Positions 1 to 5,467 of a stretch of DNA of 6,893 bases are shown here, in pieces. The notes under the pieces were generated by a model. That model did no database searches and was not told the DNA's origin. It saw nothing but the letters and a program-made list of their open reading frames with translations. The stretch comes from a candidate division LCP-89 bacterium (GTDB lineage Bacteria > Electryoneota > B3-LCP). The stretch spans positions 1-6,893 of the forward strand of contig JALGZU010000149.1 of the NCBI GenBank assembly GCA_025774735.1, given 5' to 3'. The position numbers were made by a program, and so were the translations under genes. Positions within the stretch are counted from its first letter, which is position 1, and every line of letters begins with the position of its first letter.

Positions 1-23
1 CAACCAAATAGTGTCTGATCTAT

Positions 24-52
24 AATATACAACCTGAATCCGGGAAAGTCAA
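24..52 (-). promoter_or_regulatory. Leftward sigma70-type promoter
   Basis: Read on the minus strand, a -35 box TTGACT (47-52) is followed by a 17-bp spacer and a -10 box TATATT (24-29). This is 10 of 12 consensus matches at the optimal spacing. Transcription would start near position 16 and run out of the left edge, so a leftward gene or RNA probably begins just outside the window. There is no coding sequence between this site and the end of the leftward gene at 417, which fits an independent promoter for the next gene. The call rests only on hexamer match and spacing. Confidence 0.5.
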
Positions 53-99
53 GAGAAGAATTGAAGGTGGGGAAGATTTTTTACTTTGTCTGAACCACT

Positions 100-130
100 G
101 ATTACGCGGATTACGCTGATTTCGCGGATT
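100..130. repeat. 9-bp tandem repeat, 3.4 copies
   Basis: The units GATTACGCG, GATTACGCT and GATTTCGCG follow one another and end in a partial GATT. They differ only at the fifth or ninth base. No reading frame uses them and they sit in gene-free DNA. Short GATTACxCx arrays of this style recur as dispersed intergenic repeats in some bacterial genomes (recollection, not checked here), so this is probably one copy of a genome-wide family. Confidence 0.75.
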
Positions 131-138
131 AAAATGTA

Positions 139-192
139 GGGGCGACCCGGTGGGTCGTCCTTTCTGCTTGTACACCAGAATAAATTCTGGTG
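139..192. repeat. Two adjacent short palindromes, dispersed-repeat style
   Basis: The first is a 9-bp hairpin (140-148 with 152-160) built on CGACCC/GGGTCG with a GGT loop and one G-T pair. The second is a 9-bp perfect palindrome with a 2-base centre (CACCAGAAT at 173-181, ATTCTGGTG at 184-192). Both are much like the short REP-like elements scattered between genes in many genomes. They lie next to the 9-bp tandem repeat, which suggests a mosaic of repeat pieces. Neither is followed by a convincing U-tract, so a terminator role is not supported. Confidence 0.5.
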
Positions 193-286
193 CCCAGCTT
201 TTTAGCAGAAAAGTCTCTGAAGAGACTGGCGGCTATATCATGTTCACTATTGGTTTCAACCAATTTGCTGCCAGTAATTGGGCACT
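189..286 (+). other. Possible multibranched nucleic-acid structure
   Basis: An outer stem pairs 189-196 with 279-286 (eight pairs, one G-U). It encloses a six-pair hairpin with a TGAA loop (AGTCTC 212-217, GAGACT 222-227). It also encloses a seven-pair stem (227-233 with 267-273, one G-U), which in turn encloses a seven-pair palindrome (ATTGGTT 249-255, AACCAAT 258-264). The hairpin and the stem share base 227, so one pair must give way. The G-U pairs would be A-C mismatches on the other strand, which weakly favours a plus-strand RNA. Some arms compete with neighbouring palindromes (173-192, and CCAGT/ACTGG at 271-288). It could equally be a decayed mobile repeat. No known RNA family was recognised. 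Confidence 0.25.
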
Positions 287-328
287 GGATTTTAATCCGG
301 TGTCCCAGAATCACGTTTATCCCCTCTG

Positions 329-374
329 GATTCCTGCGTTCGCAGGTCCGAAGGACTCCTATGGAGAATGACAG
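329..374. repeat. REP-like cluster of three hairpins
   Basis: Three hairpins follow one another without gaps: CCTGCG-TT-CGCAGG (333-346), TCC-GAA-GGA (347-355) and CTCC-TAT-GGAG (356-366). ATTCC at 330-334 and GGAGAAT at 363-369 give a loose outer pairing with a bulge. Elements beginning TGGATTCC, ending GAATGACAG and carrying a C/G hairpin between them are a common class of dispersed intergenic repeat. This copy appears to have extra hairpins in its middle. It lies 43 bases or more beyond the stop codon of the leftward gene and might stabilise or end that transcript. Confidence 0.5.
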
Positions 375-409
375 TCGGCGGGCGAATACTAGATTCGGCC
401 CTACCCGAC
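374..409 (-). terminator. Stem-loop just beyond the leftward gene; possible 3' end
   Basis: GTCGG (374-378) pairs with CCGAC (405-409). Inside it, CGAAT (383-387) pairs with ATTCG (393-397) around a 5-base loop, with unpaired bases between the two stems. The structure starts eight bases past the stop codon at 417-419. There is no run of U on the minus-strand transcript, so it is not a classical intrinsic terminator. It may act with the adjacent hairpins at 333-366 to protect or define the 3' end. Confidence 0.3.
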
Positions 410-416
410 AGTATTC

Positions 417-2552
417 TTATCGCACGTATCCCAGCGCGCGCAGGCGTTCGAGGTCTTCGTCGCTCAGGGTGGTTTGTGATGTATCGGACGGCTGGACTCT
501 CAGACTGTCGCATGCGGCGAGGATCCGGTTCATTGCGGCGAGTAGTTCTGCGGTTACACGGGGCAGGCTGTCAGCCAGGTTGACGGATTCGGCGGGATCG
601 GCATCCAGGTCATAGAGTTCGATTTCGACTGGTCGTTCAGGGTCTTTGTGCACGCTGCGGATCAGCTTGTAGCGGCCTTCCACCAGGGCGAGGATCGAAT
701 CGGCGGGCCAATCGTCCCAGGGGGGCTGGACGTAGCCGAAGTAAGGACCTCGAGACCGCCGGTATCTGTCGGCGTCCCCTTCAATCAGGGGCAGCAGGGA
801 GGCGCCGTCCAGGAGATTCGGCGGATCGAAGCCGATGTAGTCGTAAAGCGTCGGCGCCAGGTCCAAGAGATCAACCTGTTCGGCGACTGTTTCTCCGCCG
901 TGCTTTCCGTTCGGGAAGAAGACGATCAGGGGGACGTGCAACAGTTCGTCGTACATGGTGTGCCCGTGATCGAAGTGGCCGTGTTCGGCAAAACCCTCGC
1001 CATGGTCGGCGGTGATGACGACCAGGGTGTTGTCTTTCAGCCCGGTTTCAACCAGCCGGGCGAAGAGCGTTTCGAGGGCGGCGTCCACGGCGCGGATTTC
1101 GTCGTCGTAGCGGCTCTTTATGGTTTCCACGAACTCAGCGCTCACGTCCCGGGAGCCTTTCAGGTGGAAGAGCTTATCCAGGAGATCGAGATCTTCTTCA
1201 GAAAGTTTGTCACCAGCGCTATAATGTTGTTTCTCCGGAAAGTAGGGGAAATGGGGATCCATGTAATGAAGGTAGAGGAAAAATCGGCTACGAGGATTTT
1301 TACTCAACCATAAAACGGCTTCCTGCGTGAGTGTCGAAGCGGTTCCATAGGCCAGGTTCCCGTCGATGAAGCCGATTCGGTAGAGAACTTCGCGCAGTTT
1401 GGAGTAGGGTGAACTGTAGAGGAAATAGGGGGGGAGCAGTTGTCTGGGACCGTGCCCGGGCAGATACCTGAAATGCTGAAATCCCCGGTCGAAGTTGTAG
1501 GTGGAGGAGACGAAGACGTTGGATGAAAATCCGGCGGTGAAGTAGCCGCGATCCCGGAAGGTTTCGGCCAAGGTGACCAAGTTTGACGGCAGCAGGTCAT
1601 CCTTGCCGTCCAATCCTTGGATGGCGCTGTGGGGTCCGGGTAAGTAGGAGGCGACGGAGGGCCTGGTCCAGGAGGAGGGGGCGAGAGCGTTTTTGAAGAG
1701 AACACCTTTTCCGGCGAGTTTCGCCAGTGAGGGGGAGGTTTCTCGGTTGTAGCCGTAGAGATCGAGGTGATCGGCTCGCAGGGCGTCGATGACGACCAGG
1801 ATGACGTTGGGGGGATCGGTATCGCCGCGTAAGTATTCCGAGGTCTGCGGCTTGCGGTCCGGGCGATGGACGACGGCCAGACCCAAAATCACTGAGGCGA
1901 TCAGCAGTAGCGTTCCCGATACCAGCCAGGCAGCCGGGCGTGAAATCCGACTTGGGGATTTCAGACCCGCCAGCGTCCGAACCGTCAGGAAAACTCCCGA
2001 AGCAAAGATCAGGGTGGCCAGTCTCCAGTACCCAGCCACACCGGCGAATCCGGCTGCCACGATGGGGTCGTAGTCGATCTTTATGTTGAGGATCAGCAGA
2101 ACGGTCAGGGAGGCGGCGAATGCGATTAAAAGCCGATTCTCGCCGCCTAAACGCTTCGCCAGGAATGATAATCCCCAAAAAAGAGCCAATGTGAAGCACC
2201 CCCAGACGGCCGCGATGAGGAGCTGGGTTGTGCCGCCGACATAAACCGTATGCTGGACGAAATCACGGTATCCGAGTATCAAGATCGATACGGCAGTAAG
2301 AGCCAGCAGAATACGCCCGGGCAGGGAGGAAGCCGACCGCCAGGTAGGCACGGCGCGGATCAGCAGAGTGAGGAGAAGGCCGGCGAGGCAGAATAGCGCC
2401 GCATATATGATCAGGGAATACGCCACTTGCACCGCCGAGAAGTCAGTGCCGTTGACGGTATAGCCTACCAGGTCTTCAAAAATCAGTAATGTGAGACCGT
2501 AGAGGGCACCATAGAGGGCGCCCCCGCTGAGGTTGCGTTGCAGATGGGACAT
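417..2552 (-). CDS. Membrane-anchored sulfatase/phosphatase-superfamily enzyme with Thr nucleophile
   Basis: A 711-residue protein. Residues about 10-228 contain six or seven hydrophobic membrane segments. Residues about 247-660 form an alkaline-phosphatase-superfamily (sulfatase-fold) domain on the outer face of the inner membrane. Visible metal-site elements are VVIDALRADH (Asp256), HYMDPH (His429, Asp432, His434) and TADHGEGFAEHGHFDHGH (Asp516, His517, His525, His531). The nucleophile region reads SSWTRPSVASYLPG (293-306). Aligned with the sulfatase C-x-P-S-R signature, Thr296 takes the nucleophile place and Val300 replaces the Arg. Formylglycine formation is therefore impossible, and phosphoester or phosphonate hydrolysis, or phospho-group transfer, is more likely than sulfatase action. 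The tail LSDEDLERLRALGYVR resembles a C-terminal motif of this subgroup. The substrate is unknown. No Shine-Dalgarno is visible before the ATG, which is chosen because it opens the first membrane segment. Confidence 0.9.
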   Translation of the reverse strand: MSHLQRNLSGGALYGALYGLTLLIFEDLVGYTVNGTDFSAVQVAYSLIIYAALFCLAGLLLTLLIRAVPTWRSASSLPGRILLALTAVSILILGYRDFVQHTVYVGGTTQLLIAAVWGCFTLALFWGLSFLAKRLGGENRLLIAFAASLTVLLILNIKIDYDPIVAAGFAGVAGYWRLATLIFASGVFLTVRTLAGLKSPSRISRPAAWLVSGTLLLIASVILGLAVVHRPDRKPQTSEYLRGDTDPPNVILVVIDALRADHLDLYGYNRETSPSLAKLAGKGVLFKNALAPSSWTRPSVASYLPGPHSAIQGLDGKDDLLPSNLVTLAETFRDRGYFTAGFSSNVFVSSTYNFDRGFQHFRYLPGHGPRQLLPPYFLYSSPYSKLREVLYRIGFIDGNLAYGTASTLTQEAVLWLSKNPRSRFFLYLHYMDPHFPYFPEKQHYSAGDKLSEEDLDLLDKLFHLKGSRDVSAEFVETIKSRYDDEIRAVDAALETLFARLVETGLKDNTLVVITADHGEGFAEHGHFDHGHTMYDELLHVPLIVFFPNGKHGGETVAEQVDLLDLAPTLYDYIGFDPPNLLDGASLLPLIEGDADRYRRSRGPYFGYVQPPWDDWPADSILALVEGRYKLIRSVHKDPERPVEIELYDLDADPAESVNLADSLPRVTAELLAAMNRILAACDSLRVQPSDTSQTTLSDEDLERLRALGYVR

Positions 2553-2595
2553 GCGTAGGGTGATAATCTGGTAAAGTCGTTAGTGATGTGGCTTA

Positions 2596-2624
2596 AAGGT
2601 ACGATGCGGAGGTCAAAATGTCAA
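2596..2624 (-). promoter_or_regulatory. Likely promoter of the sulfatase-like gene
   Basis: On the minus strand a perfect -35 box TTGACA (2619-2624) stands 17 bp from TACCTT (2596-2601). The latter keeps the three most important -10 positions (T, A and final T). The predicted start near 2589 gives a leader of about 37 bases before the ATG at 2552. A second TTGAC lies immediately downstream within the spacer (TTGACATTTTGACC), possibly a regulator half-site or chance. The -10 box is poor, so the call is moderate. Confidence 0.4.
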
Positions 2625-2674
2625 GCCGAGAGTTTTGAAGATGGAGTTTGCGAGGTTTGTGAAGGCTTGAGGGC

Positions 2675-2698
2675 AAAAAACCTTGCCAATGGCGGCAA
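2675..2698 (-). terminator. Terminator-like hairpin with U6 tract
   Basis: On minus-strand RNA, UUGCC (2698-2694) pairs with GGCAA (2687-2683) around a 6-base loop. Two G and then six U (2680-2675) follow. The stem is short but the layout is that of an intrinsic terminator pointing left. It sits upstream of the sulfatase-like promoter, so it would end a transcript arising between the two divergent genes. A competing 4-bp hairpin, GGCA (2704-2701) with UGCC (2697-2694), would take over the 5' arm. This leaves room for attenuation. Confidence 0.4.
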
Positions 2699-2799
2699 TC
2701 TGCCTTATATTTAGGGCGGTGGTTGAATAAATCGGCCCCCCAATCCGGTCGGCAACCGGGCCGGGGGGCGCACCGAGATGAGATGCGCAAATCAACCAC
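2675..2799 (-). ncRNA. Candidate structured small RNA or attenuated leader
   Basis: Between a TATAAT box (2801-2806) and the U-tract at 2675, the minus strand carries a GC-rich fold. GCCCCCC/GGGGGGC (2735-2741 with 2763-2769) is followed inward by a 3x3 internal loop and CCGGT/ACCGG (2745-2749 with 2755-2759) around a 5-base loop. GCGCA/TGCGC (2768-2772 with 2784-2788) forms a second arm, competing for two bases. GTGGTTGA/TCAACCAC (2719-2726 with 2792-2799) encloses both like a three-way junction. The predicted start near 2794 would cut into that closing stem, a weakness of the model. It matches no riboswitch or RNA family I recognise. Alternatives are a palindromic dispersed repeat or a 5' leader of the sulfatase-like gene. 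Confidence 0.3.
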
Positions 2800-2800
2800 G

Positions 2801-2834
2801 ATTATAAAGTAGCAGAAATTCACGAAAGCGTCAA
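2801..2834 (-). promoter_or_regulatory. Candidate promoter for the small transcript
   Basis: A perfect minus-strand -10 hexamer TATAAT (2801-2806) is present. The best -35 match, TTGACG (2829-2834), lies 22 bp away, well beyond the usual 16-18 bp. Hexamers at normal spacing (such as GCTTTC at 2824-2829) are poor, and no TGn extension precedes the -10. The site may depend on an activator or an alternative sigma factor, or be chance in AT-rich DNA. Transcription would start near 2794. Confidence 0.3.
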
Positions 2835-3123
2835 CCGGTTTTCGAGGAAATTTGACTCGTGGGGGAATTGGAACCGTTTGTAACCTGCTTAAAACACTTG
2901 AAGAAACGCTGCAGGAAGCGTTGAAGTTCGATTCAATTAAATACAAGTACGGATCAGCCGTGATCCCAGAGATCCTTTCCCTTACGTTCCAGTAGAACCG
3001 TAACTATCGTTGCGAAGATAAGTCACTTTCGTGGGTTTGGAGTTGAGGCATTCTTCAAGTGGATTTCAGACAGCCGCGACATAAACCGCGCGGAAAAGAT
3101 GAGTCTCGGAGTAAGATAGCGCC
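2835..3123 (+). other. Gene-free upstream region of the radical SAM gene
   Basis: No credible coding frame was found here. A six-pair perfect hairpin AACGCT/AGCGTT (2905-2910 with 2917-2922) and a small CCGCG/CGCGG hairpin (3074-3078 with 3089-3093) are visible. TTGACT at 2852-2857 has no -10 box at a normal distance, and the other TTGA-like hexamers are no better, so I could not place a promoter. A possible ribosome site GGAG (3108-3111) lies 12 bases before the ATG at 3124, longer than usual. The leader of the radical SAM gene must begin somewhere in this stretch. Confidence 0.4.
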
Positions 3124-4107
3124 ATGCAGGAAGTCGAATTTTATCACCGGGAAAACGGCAAGCTGGTCTGCGATCTCTGCCCTCACCATTGCAAACTGAA
3201 GGCGGACCAGAAGGGCGTCTGCCGTTACCGGAAGCGGGCCGGCGACAAGATCATTGTCACGAACTACGCGCAGGCGGCGTCACTGGCGGTCGATCCGATC
3301 GAGAAGAAGCCGCTCTACCATTTCAAGCCCGGTTCGATGATTCTGTCGGTCGGCGCTAACGGTTGCAACCTGAAGTGCCTCTTCTGCCAGAACTGCGAGC
3401 TCTCTCAGGGTGACGTCCCCAGCCAGCACCTGCCCGTCGGCGATCTGGTGGGGATGGCCGGAGCGCGAGGTTCCATCGGGGTGGCGTTTACCTATTCCGA
3501 ACCTCTGATGTGGTACGAATACGTGCTGGCTGCAGCCCGGAAGCTCCGCAAAGCCGGCTACGTCACCGCCCTGGTTACGAACGGGTTCATCGAAGAGGAG
3601 CCGCTGGATCGTCTGCTGCCCTACATCGACGCCATGAACATCGATCTGAAGTCTCTGAACGACGAGTTTTACCGGCGCATCTGTAAAGGGAAGCTGGAAC
3701 CGGTCCAGCGCACCATCCGGCAGGCTTTCCAGGCGGGAGTTCACGTGGAGATCACTCACCTTGTCGTGACGGGTTGGAATGACAATGAGGAAGCGCTTAA
3801 TGCATTGGTATCTTGGGTGGCGTCCGTAAGCGATGAGATTCCGCTCCACCTGTCACGGTACTTCCCCCGGCACCGCTACTCCGAGCCTCCCACCTCGGAG
3901 ACGTTTTTGCGCAACGCATTGCGCCTGGCCCGGCAGGAACTGAAGTTCGTTTATCTCGGTAATATTGCTGGAGGGGACGGTTCAGACACCTCCTGTCCGC
4001 AATGCGGCTCGCTCGTCGTTAAGCGTCATGGATACACCACCAGCGTGACCGGACTGGATGGAAGCACCTGTTCCTCCTGCCACCTCGACCTGCCCTTCCG
4101 GGTTTAG
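3124..4107 (+). CDS. amrS: AmmeMemoRadiSam system radical SAM enzyme
   Basis: A 327-residue cytoplasmic protein of usual family length. The N-terminus has a CxxCxxxC cluster with a further Cys (Cys16, Cys19, Cys23, Cys33), in the family pattern C-x-x-C-P-x-x-C. The radical SAM motif CNLKCLFC (Cys81, Cys85, Cys88) binds the 4Fe-4S cluster and SAM. TYSEP (123-127) and LVTNGF (150-155) are typical of this group and of pyruvate formate-lyase activating enzymes, the likely mistaken annotation. A C-terminal zinc-ribbon-like part has Cys291, Cys294, Cys316 and Cys319. AmrS is named for co-occurrence with Memo and AMMECR1 domain proteins; its reaction is not established to my knowledge. Neither partner is in this window. 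The ATG is chosen because the Cys motif begins 15 residues later. Confidence 0.88.
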   Translation: MQEVEFYHRENGKLVCDLCPHHCKLKADQKGVCRYRKRAGDKIIVTNYAQAASLAVDPIEKKPLYHFKPGSMILSVGANGCNLKCLFCQNCELSQGDVPSQHLPVGDLVGMAGARGSIGVAFTYSEPLMWYEYVLAAARKLRKAGYVTALVTNGFIEEEPLDRLLPYIDAMNIDLKSLNDEFYRRICKGKLEPVQRTIRQAFQAGVHVEITHLVVTGWNDNEEALNALVSWVASVSDEIPLHLSRYFPRHRYSEPPTSETFLRNALRLARQELKFVYLGNIAGGDGSDTSCPQCGSLVVKRHGYTTSVTGLDGSTCSSCHLDLPFRV

Positions 4108-4219
4108 CCAGAGGACGATTTTCAGGGGGGATTACGTCTCCTCAAAGCGCAAAGGTGAAATTTTTGTTGCTTATTCAAAAAAAATGACTTAGCTTTAATA
4201 ATTTGTAATTTATCACCCC
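4108..4219 (+). promoter_or_regulatory. AT-rich spacer, weak promoter candidate
   Basis: The last 60 bases before the ATG at 4220 are very AT-rich, in contrast to the coding DNA around them. TTGCTT (4167-4172) and TAGCTT (4190-4195) are 17 bp apart but match the sigma70 consensus poorly, and TTTAATAAT (4194-4202) is an alternative -10. No Shine-Dalgarno precedes the ATG. The composition suggests that the lipoprotein and barrel unit has its own promoter here, separate from the radical SAM gene. Confidence 0.25.
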
Positions 4220-5467
4220 ATGAAGGTTGTCTCCGCCATAGCGTTTACCCTGCTGATTTCGAGCGTGTTCCTGTTTTCGGGATGCGAGCAGAAGGACTCT
4301 GCCGTCGGCTCCGACCTGGCTCCGGGTCTGAACGATATTTTCCCTGAAGAGCTGATCCTTTATCCTTCGGAGTCGGCCTTTTATTACGAACTGGCGACCA
4401 CAGGCGACAGCGACTACCTCTATGTGGGGCGCGGGCAGGAGTACGAAGCTTATTCGCTGATCCGGTTCAATCCCCACACCGCGGTGCCGGACAGCTACCG
4501 AATCGATTCGATCAATATCTCGCTCTATCTTGACAGCGTGATCGTGGCCGATCCGGTCGATCCCATGCAGATTGACGTCATCCCCGTCGACTACCAGCAG
4601 ACCTGGTCAGAGATTGGGGTCGTCTGGGACGACATCAACCTCTCGCAGTTACCCGAACCGATCGCCTCATTCGAATTTCCGGCGGGAACGAGCGTGGAGA
4701 ACCAATACAATTTTATCCCATATGAGGCGGACAGTTCCCGGCAGGACAGCCTGGTCCGAGCCTGGGAGGAGGCCAGCAGCGGGACGAAGACGCTTTTCAG
4801 CAACAACGGCCTGGTTCTGAAGTCTGACAAGACGGCTGAACACATGATCCGTTTCAAGTCCTCGGAACACGATTCGGTGGTTCAGCGTCCCGCTCTAGAA
4901 TTGTTCATCACCGTGATCGATACAACCGGGGAGACCGACTCCACTTATGCAGATACGGTTCTCCTATACGCCACCACCGATGCATTCCTCGTGCAGGATT
5001 CTGCGGTACTCGATTCGAGCTATTTATACCTGGGCAACGCGGTCGGATACCGCAGCATTCTACTGTTCGATGTGGAAGGCTTGTTCCCCACTTTTGGCGT
5101 GGGCATCCACCGGGCACAGGTGATTCTGCATGCCGATACCACCAACGAATTCAATTTCGACGTGATCGAAGGCGTGTTCACTTTCGAGATGTCCGATTCA
5201 TCCTGGCTGGAGGATCCGGCGACGGCACCGTACCAGTTCGGGTCATTTCAGTCTCCGACGTATTTCGAAGAGGAGACGGCTACGCTAACGGTGACTTTGA
5301 CCGACGAAGTTTATAACTGGATCCGCTACCCCGGGACGAACCGGGGCTTTATGATCCGCACCTCGGCGCCACTTGCTGATATCTCCCGTACCGTGTTCTA
5401 CGGCATAGACGCTCCGGAGGAGTTGCGACCGAGGATGAATATTATTTACCTGGAAAACAGCCCATGA
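4220..5467 (+). CDS. Lipoprotein with two DNRLRE-like domains
   Basis: A 415-residue protein with a lipoprotein signal peptide: MKVV, a hydrophobic run, then the lipobox FSGC with lipidated Cys22. The rest appears to be two related beta-rich domains. Domain 1 (about 46-232) has SLIRFN (79-84), SINISLYL and TWSEIGVVWDDI (128-139), and closes with NNGLVLKS and RPALELFI. Domain 2 (about 246-412) repeats the order: SILLFDV, HRAQVILHA, SSWLEDPAT, NRGFMIRTS and RPRMNIIYL. This order (a load-bearing strand, a W-E turn, a G-x-x-L strand) resembles DNRLRE/CBM96 modules, many of which are extracellular and some bind polysaccharide. Ligand binding here is inference. It probably sits at the outer membrane and is coupled to the barrel gene by a four-base overlap. 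The family assignment is from pattern only. Confidence 0.75.
   Translation: MKVVSAIAFTLLISSVFLFSGCEQKDSAVGSDLAPGLNDIFPEELILYPSESAFYYELATTGDSDYLYVGRGQEYEAYSLIRFNPHTAVPDSYRIDSINISLYLDSVIVADPVDPMQIDVIPVDYQQTWSEIGVVWDDINLSQLPEPIASFEFPAGTSVENQYNFIPYEADSSRQDSLVRAWEEASSGTKTLFSNNGLVLKSDKTAEHMIRFKSSEHDSVVQRPALELFITVIDTTGETDSTYADTVLLYATTDAFLVQDSAVLDSSYLYLGNAVGYRSILLFDVEGLFPTFGVGIHRAQVILHADTTNEFNFDVIEGVFTFEMSDSSWLEDPATAPYQFGSFQSPTYFEEETATLTVTLTDEVYNWIRYPGTNRGFMIRTSAPLADISRTVFYGIDAPEELRPRMNIIYLENSP

Noticed and set aside
189..286. tRNA or tRNA-like gene
   Set aside because: The nested stems recall a cloverleaf, but there is no seven-base T-loop, anticodon arm or acceptor geometry; GGTTTCAACC is simply part of a perfect palindrome.
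1..416. CRISPR array or integron attC array
   Set aside because: The palindromes differ in sequence and spacing, no repeat-spacer rhythm exists, and no cas or integrase gene is present.
150..615. Short rightward frames over the hairpin-rich segment
   Set aside because: They run through palindromes and into the antisense of the sulfatase-like gene, with no ribosome site or recognisable sequence.
648..1313. 221-residue open frame opposite the sulfatase-like gene
   Set aside because: It lies wholly antisense to a gene with clear catalytic motifs, and its composition (long V, G and Q runs) is that of a shadow frame; no domain is recognisable.
2884..2922. H-type pseudoknot, CCTGC (2884-2888) with GCAGG in the loop of the 2905-2922 hairpin
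   Set aside because: Only one base would remain to span a five-pair stem, which is not sterically plausible.
2593..2946. 117-residue and overlapping 60-residue leftward frames in the divergent spacer
   Set aside because: The two overlap in different frames, cover palindromes and the terminator-like hairpin, show no protein-like pattern, and the shorter one would use TTG at the predicted transcript start.
3280..3849. 189-residue open frame opposite the radical SAM gene
   Set aside because: Antisense to a well-supported gene; no motif or ribosome site.
4111..4143. Terminator for the radical SAM gene (GAGGACG with CGTCTCCTC)
   Set aside because: The stem has a bulge, a 17-base loop, and the nearest T-run is 18 bases further on.
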